From contig QHWL01000334.1 of the NCBI GenBank assembly GCA_003222555.1, positions 1,271-7,594 on the forward strand: a stretch of DNA of 6,324 bases, written 5' to 3'. This document shows, piece by piece, positions 1-5,055 of the stretch (the stretch's first letter is position 1; the number at the start of each line of letters is the position of its first letter). The notes under the pieces were generated by a model. It made no database searches. It had not been told where the DNA came from and saw only the letters and a program-made list of their open reading frames with translations. The stretch comes from Acidobacteriota bacterium. GTDB taxonomy: Bacteria > Acidobacteriota > Vicinamibacteria > Vicinamibacterales > CAVVIG01. The translations under genes were made by a program, and so were the position numbers.

Positions 1-1
1 C

Positions 2-271
2 GCGGCCACGATCGTCGTGCATGACCCGCGAGCGGTACCGGGGATCCACCTCTACAAAGTTGCGCCTGTCGCCCCGGCGAGCCGTCTGACGCCGCAGGAT
101 CAGGCTGCGGTCATCGCGCTGGCCGCGCGCGCGCCCAGGCTCACGGCGGAGCGGCTCGACGAACTTGCAGCTCTGGCGGCGACGGTGTCCGGAGACAGAG
201 GCCGTTCGGGACCGGCCACAACACGCCGTGTGCTCGGGGTGGCGCAGTGGGTCCTGGGACGACGGTCATGA
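2..271 (+). CDS. RDD-family membrane protein, C-terminal end (partial)
   Basis: The gene is open at the left edge of the window; 89 residues and a TGA stop are visible. The first residues (AATIVVHDPR) look like the end of the last membrane helix of an RDD domain, where a Thr-Leu/Ile-Val-Val-basic stretch is typical. They are followed by a cytoplasmic tail with 'LTPQDQAAVIALAARAPRLT' and a helical segment rich in Ala, Leu and Glu, ending in a basic GRRS. RDD tails commonly have this 'LTP-E/Q... RAP.L....R.ELA' pattern. RDD proteins are small multi-pass membrane proteins of uncertain biochemical role. The stop overlaps the next start as ATGA (268-271), so the two are probably translationally coupled. 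The family call rests on the tail and on the neighbours, because the diagnostic Arg-Asp-Asp core lies outside the window. Confidence 0.75.
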   Translation, partial: AATIVVHDPRAVPGIHLYKVAPVAPASRLTPQDQAAVIALAARAPRLTAERLDELAALAATVSGDRGRSGPATTRRVLGVAQWVLGRRS

Positions 272-1251
272 CACCGCTGCGGTTCGAGGAGACGTACCGA
301 GACGAATGGGCGGAACTCGAGATGTCGCTCGATCGCGTGCTCGGCCGCAATGCCGGCAAGTCCGCACCTCGCTCGTCAGTTTCTGGAGCTCGGATCTCGG
401 CGCTCTACAGGCGAGCGTGCGGGCATCTCGCTCTGGCACGGGCGCGCTGCTACCCCGCGTATCTGATCGACCGCCTCGAGCGGCTGACGGCCAATGCCCA
501 TCAAGTGATCTATCAGCACCGCGAATTCGGGCTGAGACGCATCAGGGACATGGTGGCCGTCGACTTTCCGTCCGCCGTCAGGAAGCATGCCTCGTACGTC
601 GCCGTTGCTGCAGCAACGTTCCTGCTTCCGACGATCGTGGTTGCGCTCCTGGTGTATTGGCGGCCGGAATTGATCCTTTCAGTGGTGAGCTCCGAGACGG
701 CCGCGTCCTTCGACGGAATGTACTCGCGGTCCGCCGACTCGATCGGCCGGGTACGCGCGGCGGCGACCGACTGGATGATGTTCGGGTTCTACATTCGCAA
801 CAACGTGGGTGTGGCGTTCCAGTGCTTTGCGGGGGGATTGTTTGCGGGCGTGGGGACCCTGTTCTTCCTCGCCTACAACGGCGCATTCTCCGGTGCCATC
901 GCCGGATACCTGACCGGGCGAGGGCTGTCGTCCACGTTCTATTCATTCATCGCGACGCACTCCGCTTTCGAGGTGACCGCGATCGTGCTCTCGGGAGCGG
1001 GCGGATTGAAAATAGGACACGCGCTGTTGGCTCCGGGCCGCCTGACGCGGCTGCAGTCGCTCGTGATGGCGACACGGGATTCCGCGGTCCTGTTGTACGG
1101 CGTGACCGCGATGCTGCTCGTCGCTGCCGCAATCGAGGCCTTCTGGTCGTCCGCGAGCTGGCTGCCGGCGGCCGCCAAGTACGGTGTCGCCGCTGTCTGC
1201 TGGACCGCGGTGCTCGGGTATTTCTCGCTTCAGGGACGACGTGCAGGTTGA
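268..1251 (+). CDS. SpoIIM/DUF95-type integral membrane protein
   Basis: This 327-residue protein belongs to the stage II sporulation protein M (DUF95) group, which is widespread in non-sporulating bacteria beside RDD and MoxR genes; a sporulation role is not implied. Residues 1-105 form a charged cytoplasmic region (RFEETYRDEWAELE, then Arg-rich helices). Hydrophobic segments lie at about 110-130, 183-203, 205-216, 230-250, 273-290 and 301-320. The family core is clear: FYIRNNVGVAFQCFAGG at 174-190, the AYNGAFSGAIAGYL segment at 202-215, and HSAFEVTAIVLSGAGGLKIG at 231-250. The His and Glu of H231-x-x-x-E235 are the usual conserved polar pair in the membrane. ATG 268 is chosen over GTG 247 because it gives the ATGA overlap with the RDD gene and has TGGGA (255-259) upstream. 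It may act as a channel or membrane scaffold, but no biochemical function is established. Confidence 0.9.
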   Translation: MTPLRFEETYRDEWAELEMSLDRVLGRNAGKSAPRSSVSGARISALYRRACGHLALARARCYPAYLIDRLERLTANAHQVIYQHREFGLRRIRDMVAVDFPSAVRKHASYVAVAAATFLLPTIVVALLVYWRPELILSVVSSETAASFDGMYSRSADSIGRVRAAATDWMMFGFYIRNNVGVAFQCFAGGLFAGVGTLFFLAYNGAFSGAIAGYLTGRGLSSTFYSFIATHSAFEVTAIVLSGAGGLKIGHALLAPGRLTRLQSLVMATRDSAVLLYGVTAMLLVAAAIEAFWSSASWLPAAAKYGVAAVCWTAVLGYFSLQGRRAG

Positions 1252-1975
1252 CGGGCTCGCGTTGCGCCTCCGGCCGCGGACTCCGATGGAGGCCTCGGAT
1301 CTCGGCGTGCGTCTCTGCCAAAGCGCCGCGCGCTCTGTCTACCGATCCTACTTAATCGTGGCTCTACCGGTTGCGGCACTGGCGCTCGCCTCCTACGAGA
1401 TCGCCGGCTGGCTGCCGCCCCTGGTGCTCTGGTGCGCAAAACCGTGGCTCGATCGCACGATCCTCTTCGTTCTGGCGCGCGCCGCCTTCGGACAGCGAAC
1501 CGCACCTTCTGATGTGTGGAAGGCGCAGCGCCAGGTGTGGTGGAGCCAGCTGCTGTTTACGTGGACGGCGCGCCGCCTGTCGCTCTGGCGATCGTTCACG
1601 CAGCCGGTCTACCAGCTCGAAGGTCTTTCGCTCCTAAAGGCGGGCGCGCGTGTTCGCCAGATCCGGCACCGGAACATGTTCTCGGCGCTGATGGTGACGC
1701 ATGCGTTCAGCTTGTCTGAAATGGCCTTGACGGTTGCGCTGGTCTCGCTCGTGTTCTGGCTTGCGCCGGCGGGAAAGGCGCCCGGAATGCTCGAGGTGTT
1801 CTCCGGCGAGGTGCCGGGCTTTCTCTTGTTGGCCCTGCCGGTTGCCTACGCGACGGCGGTGGTGTTTCTCGAGCCGTTCTACGTGGCGGCAGGGTTCGCA
1901 ATGTACCTGAACAGGCGTGCTGAGCTCGAGGCATGGGACATCGAGCAGGAGTTTCGACGTGCGTTCGCACACTGA
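1241..1975 (+). CDS. Multi-pass membrane protein of the MoxR cluster, unnamed family
   Basis: The protein has 244 residues from a GTG start. GTG 1241 is preferred because AGGGA (1232-1236) lies four bases upstream, and because the conserved-looking opening 'LALRLRPRTPMEASDLGVRL' (residues 6-25) is retained; starting at ATG 1286 would lose half of it. Hydrophobic segments lie at about 36-54, 58-79, 155-175 and 194-223. Between them is a polar stretch with many Trp and Arg residues (92-145). The C-terminal motif 'EPFYVAAGFAMYLNRRAELE' (211-230), followed by a helix with WDIEQEFRRAF, recurs in proteins found between SpoIIM and DUF4129 genes in related clusters, as I recall it. The function is unknown; the position suggests a membrane subunit of the same assembly. 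It overlaps the SpoIIM gene by 11 bases. It is the last gene before the repeat-bearing gap. Confidence 0.85.
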   Translation: MQVDGLALRLRPRTPMEASDLGVRLCQSAARSVYRSYLIVALPVAALALASYEIAGWLPPLVLWCAKPWLDRTILFVLARAAFGQRTAPSDVWKAQRQVWWSQLLFTWTARRLSLWRSFTQPVYQLEGLSLLKAGARVRQIRHRNMFSALMVTHAFSLSEMALTVALVSLVFWLAPAGKAPGMLEVFSGEVPGFLLLALPVAYATAVVFLEPFYVAAGFAMYLNRRAELEAWDIEQEFRRAFAH

Positions 1976-1989
1976 CGCGTCACGCCGTG

Positions 1990-2015
1990 GCTCGCCGCCA
2001 ACAGATGCGGCGAGC
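1990..2015 (+). repeat. Perfect 9-bp stem, 8-base loop hairpin
   Basis: GCTCGCCGC (1990-1998) is the exact reverse complement of GCGGCGAGC (2007-2015), with CAACAGAT as the loop. It begins 15 bases after the stop of the upstream membrane-protein gene. The stem is strong and GC-rich but is followed by AGGGGCGG, not a T run, so it is not a canonical intrinsic terminator. It could stabilise the 3' end of the upstream transcript, weaken transcription into DUF4129, or be part of the same repeat insertion. The structure is plain in the sequence; its role is not. Confidence 0.6.
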
Positions 2016-2031
2016 AGGGGCGGAACAAATC

Positions 2032-2117
2032 ACGTTCAACGCAGCGACCGCGGAGGCCGCAGAGAAGAAAGGCCCAAGGATTTCTCTGCGTGCTCTGCGA
2101 GCTCTGCGTTTAAACGT
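2032..2117. repeat. Palindromic repeat with 9-bp CGCAGAG/CTCTGCG periodicity
   Basis: The right arm (2081-2117) contains three exact CTCTGCG units starting at 2084, 2093 and 2102, a strict 9-bp period. The left arm (2032-2070) has the complement, CGCAGCG, CGCGGAG and CGCAGAG, starting at 2040, 2049 and 2058, also with a 9-bp period. The arms are bounded by ACGTT (2032-2036) and AACGT (2113-2117) and separated by GGCCCAAGGA. Transcribed, they would form a long imperfect hairpin with roughly three quarters of positions paired. I recall this style of CTCTGCG palindrome recurring between genes in Acidobacteriota, Planctomycetes and Bacteroidota; a genome-wide copy count would settle whether it is a dispersed family here. 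One arm keeps perfect units while the other has drifted. Confidence 0.8.
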
Positions 2118-2156
2118 CGCCCGTTTTCACAGGCTCCGGAAGCACATGTCGCCGCG

Positions 2157-2555
2157 ATGGCGGCCGTGCTGACAGCGGTGCTGTCGGTTGGAGCAGCGGC
2201 CGTCCAACAGGAATCCGCACAACCCAAGGCTGCAAGCCCCGGACGCTCTGAGATCGCGCGCGCGATCGCTGCAGTCAAGGCAGATCCGAACCTCGCAACC
2301 GAACGGACGATCAAGACGCTCCGCTGGCAGCGCTCGACGGAATCCACACCGTCCGGCCTTCCCACGTGGCTCACCTGGACTGCCGGCCTGTTTCGCTGGC
2401 TCGAGCAATCGGCGCGCCTGCTCGTGTGGGGCGCGGTCGTGGCACTGGCTGGATGGCTGATCGTTTACAAGTTACGTACGGGATCTGGACATCCGGCCGG
2501 AGAGCCTTCCCAAGGACATCGGCATCGCAGCCCGCGCCCTGTGGGATCGCGGTGA
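2157..2555 (+). CDS. DUF4129 membrane protein, N-terminal part (frameshifted)
   Basis: This is the first half of a DUF4129 protein. From ATG 2157 it reads a hydrophobic leader (MAAVLTAVLSVGAAA, residues 1-15) resembling a signal peptide but without the usual basic start. Then comes a periplasmic helix 'IAAVKADPNLATERTIKTLR' (37-56), whose 'DPxL...ERTIxTLRW' pattern is typical of this family's ectodomain. A Trp-rich stretch and one membrane helix (about 85-104, LLVWGAVVALAGWLIVYKL at 88-106) follow. After residue 106 the frame runs into unrelated residues (RTGSGHPAG...) and stops at 2555, while the true continuation lies one base over. The open frame extends upstream to ATG 1917, but that part lies in the preceding gene and the palindromic repeat, so I reject it. 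CGGAAG at 2137-2142 is a poor, distant ribosome site. The native start may have been disturbed by the repeat. Confidence 0.75.
   Translation: MAAVLTAVLSVGAAAVQQESAQPKAASPGRSEIARAIAAVKADPNLATERTIKTLRWQRSTESTPSGLPTWLTWTAGLFRWLEQSARLLVWGAVVALAGWLIVYKLRTGSGHPAGEPSQGHRHRSPRPVGSR
2461..2490 (+). other. Frame junction within the DUF4129 gene
   Basis: Upstream coding is in the frame of ATG 2157, and downstream coding is in the next frame, so one base is in excess or two are missing. The new frame cannot be entered before 2461 (TGA at 2458-2460) and the old one ends at 2555. Protein family landmarks place the switch between the end of the membrane helix (TTA, Leu106, at 2472) and the VRDLDIRPES stretch that begins at 2476. 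The local bases are GTTACGTACGGG, with no long homopolymer or heptamer slip site. The basic linker that family members usually carry between helix and domain is nearly absent. Confidence 0.8.
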
Positions 2556-2850
2556 GCATCGGGCTGCGCTGGCGCTGCTCTACCGCGGAATGCTGTCCCG
2601 GCTCGCCCACGTTCACGGCATTCCAATTCGCGATTCGAGTACCGAAGGCGACTGTCTTGCGCTGGCGGCAAGCCGCCTCACACAGAGAGGACGCGAGTAC
2701 GCCTCGCGCCTCGTACGTGTGTGGCAGCCGTTCGTGTACGGCGGCCAGGACACTCAGGCTGCGACGGTGTACATCCTGTGCGATGAGTTCGCGTCCGCGC
2801 TCGATTCCGCCTCGCCGCTCGATTCCCTGCGGTCGGGGGGCGGGGCATGA
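2461..2850 (+). CDS. DUF4129 domain, C-terminal part (frameshifted)
   Basis: This is the cytoplasmic DUF4129 domain, read one base over from the membrane-helix half. The frame opens after a TGA at 2458-2460 and gives VRDLDIRPESLPKDIG (from 2476), ALWDRGEHRAALALLYRGML (about 2539-2598), then IPIRDSSTEGDC and the end motif VWQPFVYGGQDTQ. These are the standard landmarks of DUF4129: a two-helix TPR-like turn with ALLYRG, a Thr-Glu-Gly-Asp-Cys turn, and a Trp then Tyr-Gly-Gly near the end. No start codon serves this piece alone with the whole domain; the first ATG is 2590, in the middle of the domain, so independent translation would give a fragment. The TGA overlaps the DUF4350 start as ATGA. 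The two halves together form one gene, 2157-2850, that is either truly broken or carries a one-base sequence error. Confidence 0.85.
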   Translation, partial: SFTSYVRDLDIRPESLPKDIGIAARALWDRGEHRAALALLYRGMLSRLAHVHGIPIRDSSTEGDCLALAASRLTQRGREYASRLVRVWQPFVYGGQDTQAATVYILCDEFASALDSASPLDSLRSGGGA

Positions 2851-4025
2851 CGCGCGCGAGAATAATCTCGGTGTTGGTCGGCCTATCGCTGGTGTCGCTC
2901 ATCGCCTGGGTCGCCAACCACACATCCTGGGAGGACACCCAGGTGCCGATGCCCCCCAAAGGCGAGGCGCTCACCAATCCGTTCTATGTCGTGCAGCGAT
3001 TTGCGGAGGCACTTGGCGCTCACACGGCGTGGGATCGAGTACTCACCCCGCCGCCGACCGGCTCGGTGATCGTTCTTTCCGCCTGGCACTGGAACCTGAG
3101 CTCGGGCCGGCGGAAGGCGCTCGAGCGCTGGGCCGAATCGGGCGGCCGTCTGGTGATCGACCGCACTCTGGCTGGTGGCGAGAGCGAATTCGAGCGCTGG
3201 TCGGGCATTGTCCGTGGGTACCGAGACCTGGATCGCACCCAGTTTGCGGCCGCGGACCACCAGTTGTGTGGCAGGTTCCAGGAGGAACAGAACGGGATCC
3301 CGTCCAGCGGGTCGTCTGAGACGCTCTATTTGATATGCGAACTCGACGGCGGGTCGTTCCTCACGACCAGGAAGAGCGCGGTGTGGGCTCTCCGCGATGC
3401 GTCGGGCATTCAAGCGCTGCGCGTCGAGGTGGGTCGAGGCAGCGTGACCGTCATCAACGCGACTCCGTTCCGTGAGCGGAGCCTGTTCGAGGGCGATCAT
3501 GGCTGGCTGTTCGTGGCCGCCACCGAGATGCGGCGGGGTGATGAGGTGCACTTCATGTCGGAAGACGCGCACGCTTCGCTGCTCGCGTTACTCTGGCAGC
3601 ACGGCGCACCCGTGGTGGTGCTCACGCTCGCGCTCGTCGCGCTCGTGCTGTGGCGCGGCGGTGTCCGGTTCGGCCCGCTCGCGGCGGCGCCGGTCGCGGC
3701 CCGCCGCTCGTTGGTCGAGCAGATCCGCGGCACTGGGCAGTTCGCGCTGCGTCAGGGCAGCGGCGACTCGCTTCACGCGGCGTCGGTACGCGCGCTCGAC
3801 GAAGCGGCGCAGCGCCGGGTACCGGTTTACGCGAGTTTGACCGCCAGCGAACGCGCCGCGGCTCTGGCGCGTCTCACCGGCTTCGACCGCGACGCTCTCG
3901 CGCGGGCCGTTCGTCACGGTCGCGTGCGCCGCTCCCACGACCTCCGCGGCACGATCGCGCTGCTCGAGACCGCGAGGCGCCGAACCCTCACGAAGCACAC
4001 GAGGTCCTCGCATGCAACACGTTGA
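2847..4025 (+). CDS. DUF4350 membrane protein
   Basis: The protein has 392 residues. An N-terminal membrane helix (about 5-23) anchors an extracytoplasmic domain of the DUF4350 type, a GATase1-like alpha/beta fold without an evident catalytic triad. The domain runs roughly from 38 to 235, including SVIVLSAWHWNLSSGRRKAL (73-92), WAESGGRLVIDRTL (95-108) and the end motif GRGSVTVINATPFRERSLF (197-214) with GDHGWLFVAAT (216-226). A second membrane helix follows (253-270). The cytoplasmic tail begins with RRSLVEQIRGTGQFALRQG (286-304), continues with LHAASVRALDEAAQRR and the SERAAALARLTGF segment, and ends in an ALLETARRR helix; this tail is characteristic of the family members beside MoxR genes. 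Start ATG 2847 overlaps the DUF4129 stop by four bases, and the end overlaps moxR by 14 bases, so its last four or five residues are constrained by two frames. It probably senses or presents a periplasmic ligand, which is an inference only. Confidence 0.92.
   Translation: MTRARIISVLVGLSLVSLIAWVANHTSWEDTQVPMPPKGEALTNPFYVVQRFAEALGAHTAWDRVLTPPPTGSVIVLSAWHWNLSSGRRKALERWAESGGRLVIDRTLAGGESEFERWSGIVRGYRDLDRTQFAAADHQLCGRFQEEQNGIPSSGSSETLYLICELDGGSFLTTRKSAVWALRDASGIQALRVEVGRGSVTVINATPFRERSLFEGDHGWLFVAATEMRRGDEVHFMSEDAHASLLALLWQHGAPVVVLTLALVALVLWRGGVRFGPLAAAPVAARRSLVEQIRGTGQFALRQGSGDSLHAASVRALDEAAQRRVPVYASLTASERAAALARLTGFDRDALARAVRHGRVRRSHDLRGTIALLETARRRTLTKHTRSSHATR
4001..4004 (+). promoter_or_regulatory. 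Ribosome binding site for the MoxR ATPase
   Basis: GAGG lies seven bases before ATG 4012, inside the end of the DUF4350 gene. It supports this start, which keeps the N-terminal helix usual for MoxR proteins. Confidence 0.6.
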
Positions 4026-4989
4026 AGCGGACACAATTTCGCAGGCCGCCGGCCTGCTCGGCGATCTGCGCGCAGCAATCGGTCACGCGATGGTCGGACA
4101 GTCGGCGGTCATCGAACAGGTGTTAGTAGCGCTCGTCGCGTCGGGGCACGTCCTGATCGAAGGCGTGCCTGGCCTCGGGAAGACACTGCTCGTGCGAGCG
4201 TTGGCGCAGGCGCTGTCGCTCGCTCATGCCCGCGTGCAGTTCACACCCGACATGATGCCGTCCGATATCACCGGCCACGCCGTGCTCGATCCGTCAACTC
4301 GTGAGCTGCGGCTCGTACGCGGCCCGGTATTCACGCACGTGTTGCTGGCCGACGAAATCAATCGCGCTCCGGCGAAAACGCAGAGCGCGCTGCTCGAAGC
4401 GATGCAGGAATACCAGGTGACGCTCGAAGGGCAGACCCACCCACTGCCCAAGCCCTTCATGGTGCTCGCCACGCAGAATCCCGTCGAAACCGAAGGAACG
4501 TACCCGCTGCCCGAGGCGCAGCTCGACAGGTTCCTGTTCAAGGTCGAGATCGGCTATCCGTCGAGCGCCGAGGAGGCGGCCGTCGTCGCCCGAGCCACCA
4601 CAGGCCAGGCCGGCGACGAACTGCCTCTGGCGGAGGTGAAGCCGTGTCTCGACCGGCTCGCGGTCTCGACGCTTCAACGGCTTGCCGCCCAGCAGCGGGT
4701 TGACGGACAAGTGATCGACTATGCCGTGCGCATAGTGCGAGGGACGCGTGAGTGGGCGGGCGTCGCGATGGGCAGCGGCTCGCGCGGCGCCCTGGCGCTC
4801 GTGCGGGGCGCCCGAGCGGTGGCCCTCCTCGATGGGCGCGACTACGTCACGCCGGACGACATCAAGCGCATCGCCTTGCCCGCGCTGCGGCACCGCATCG
4901 CGCTCGCGCCCGACGCGCTGCTCGAGGGGCGCACAACCAACGATCTGCTGGCCGAGATCATCGAGACGACAGTTGCCCCGCGCGTCTAG
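4012..4989 (+). CDS. MoxR-family AAA+ ATPase
   Basis: This is a complete 325-residue MoxR ATPase (AAA_3 core plus lid), the normal length for the family. Walker A is GVPGLGKT (51-58, Lys57). Walker B is LLADEINR (111-118, Asp114/Glu115). The MoxR-specific segments follow: APAKTQSALLEAMQEYQVTL (119-138), sensor 1 ATQNP (153-157, Asn156), the ETEGTYPLPEAQLDRF stretch (159-174) with Arg173 as likely arginine finger, and sensor 2 GSGSRG (254-259, Arg258), where many relatives have GxSPRA. The lid ends with DGRDYVTPDDIKRIALPALR. All ATPase residues are intact, so it should be active as a hexameric cytoplasmic chaperone. MoxR proteins typically work with a VWA-domain partner, here presumably the DUF58 product downstream. 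It overlaps DUF4350 by 14 bases, and GAGG at 4001-4004 serves ATG 4012. I withhold a gene symbol because moxR is used for many paralogues. Confidence 0.97.
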   Translation: MQHVEADTISQAAGLLGDLRAAIGHAMVGQSAVIEQVLVALVASGHVLIEGVPGLGKTLLVRALAQALSLAHARVQFTPDMMPSDITGHAVLDPSTRELRLVRGPVFTHVLLADEINRAPAKTQSALLEAMQEYQVTLEGQTHPLPKPFMVLATQNPVETEGTYPLPEAQLDRFLFKVEIGYPSSAEEAAVVARATTGQAGDELPLAEVKPCLDRLAVSTLQRLAAQQRVDGQVIDYAVRIVRGTREWAGVAMGSGSRGALALVRGARAVALLDGRDYVTPDDIKRIALPALRHRIALAPDALLEGRTTNDLLAEIIETTVAPRV

Positions 4990-5028
4990 TCAACAAGAGG
5001 CCGATCAGCGTATCGAACGAGGCAAACG

Positions 5029-5040
5029 CTTGTTAACAAG
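5029..5040. promoter_or_regulatory. 12-bp perfect palindrome before DUF58, possible operator
   Basis: CTTGTTAACAAG is a perfect 12-bp palindrome located in the MoxR-DUF58 gap. Its right half runs directly into the Shine-Dalgarno sequence (AAG of AAGGAGG). Symmetric AT-rich sites of this size in GC-rich DNA are often bound by dimeric regulators, but nothing here identifies one. The same AACAAG half also occurs at 4992-4997, so CTTGTT could pair with either copy in RNA. The role is inferred. Confidence 0.35.
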
Positions 5041-5044
5041 GAGG
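5038..5044 (+). promoter_or_regulatory. Strong Shine-Dalgarno site for DUF58
   Basis: AAGGAGG is the best ribosome site in the window. It lies eleven bases before GTG 5056, slightly longer than ideal. In this frame no other usual start codon occurs between the MoxR stop and GTG 5056, so the site decides the start. It suggests that DUF58 is translated independently of MoxR. Confidence 0.7.
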
Positions 5045-5055
5045 ACCGAATCATC

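Larger units (their letters stand above)
1976..2156. other. Intergenic gap with two inverted repeats
   Basis: This is a 181-base gap in an otherwise overlapping gene series. It holds a small perfect hairpin (1990-2015) and a large imperfect palindrome (2032-2117), described separately. Two forward reading frames stay open across it only because the repeat lacks stops in them, and neither encodes a recognisable protein. I saw no convincing sigma-70 promoter and no T-rich terminator tail. The simplest reading is that a dispersed repeat lies here and has separated DUF4129 from the upstream genes. Confidence 0.7.

Noticed and set aside
165..1355. A 396-residue forward open frame overlapping the SpoIIM-type gene
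   Set aside because: It is rich in Arg, Gly and Cys with no domain or helix pattern. The overlapping frame gives a full SpoIIM family protein, so this is a GC-rich shadow.
2146..2172. ATG 2146 as an alternative DUF4129 start
   Set aside because: Its frame ends after eight residues and is not the frame of the signal-like leader. It would need a second frameshift.
2461..2552. Programmed ribosomal frameshifting in DUF4129
   Set aside because: No slippery heptamer, internal Shine-Dalgarno or downstream pseudoknot is evident, and frameshifting is not known for this family.
2366..3319. A 317-residue forward open frame across the DUF4129/DUF4350 boundary
   Set aside because: It matches no family and lies over two recognisable genes in other frames. 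It does not account for the DUF4129 break.
2883..3572. A 229-residue reverse-strand open frame
   Set aside because: It is antisense to the well-conserved DUF4350 gene, with His/Arg/Pro-rich composition and no recognisable motif.
4000..4010. CGAGG-T-CCTCG palindrome over the moxR ribosome site
   Set aside because: A one-base loop cannot form a stable hairpin, and an 11-base symmetry is expected by chance in GC-rich coding DNA.
4294..4893. A 199-residue reverse-strand open frame
   Set aside because: It is the antisense shadow of the MoxR ATPase core and has no domain of its own.
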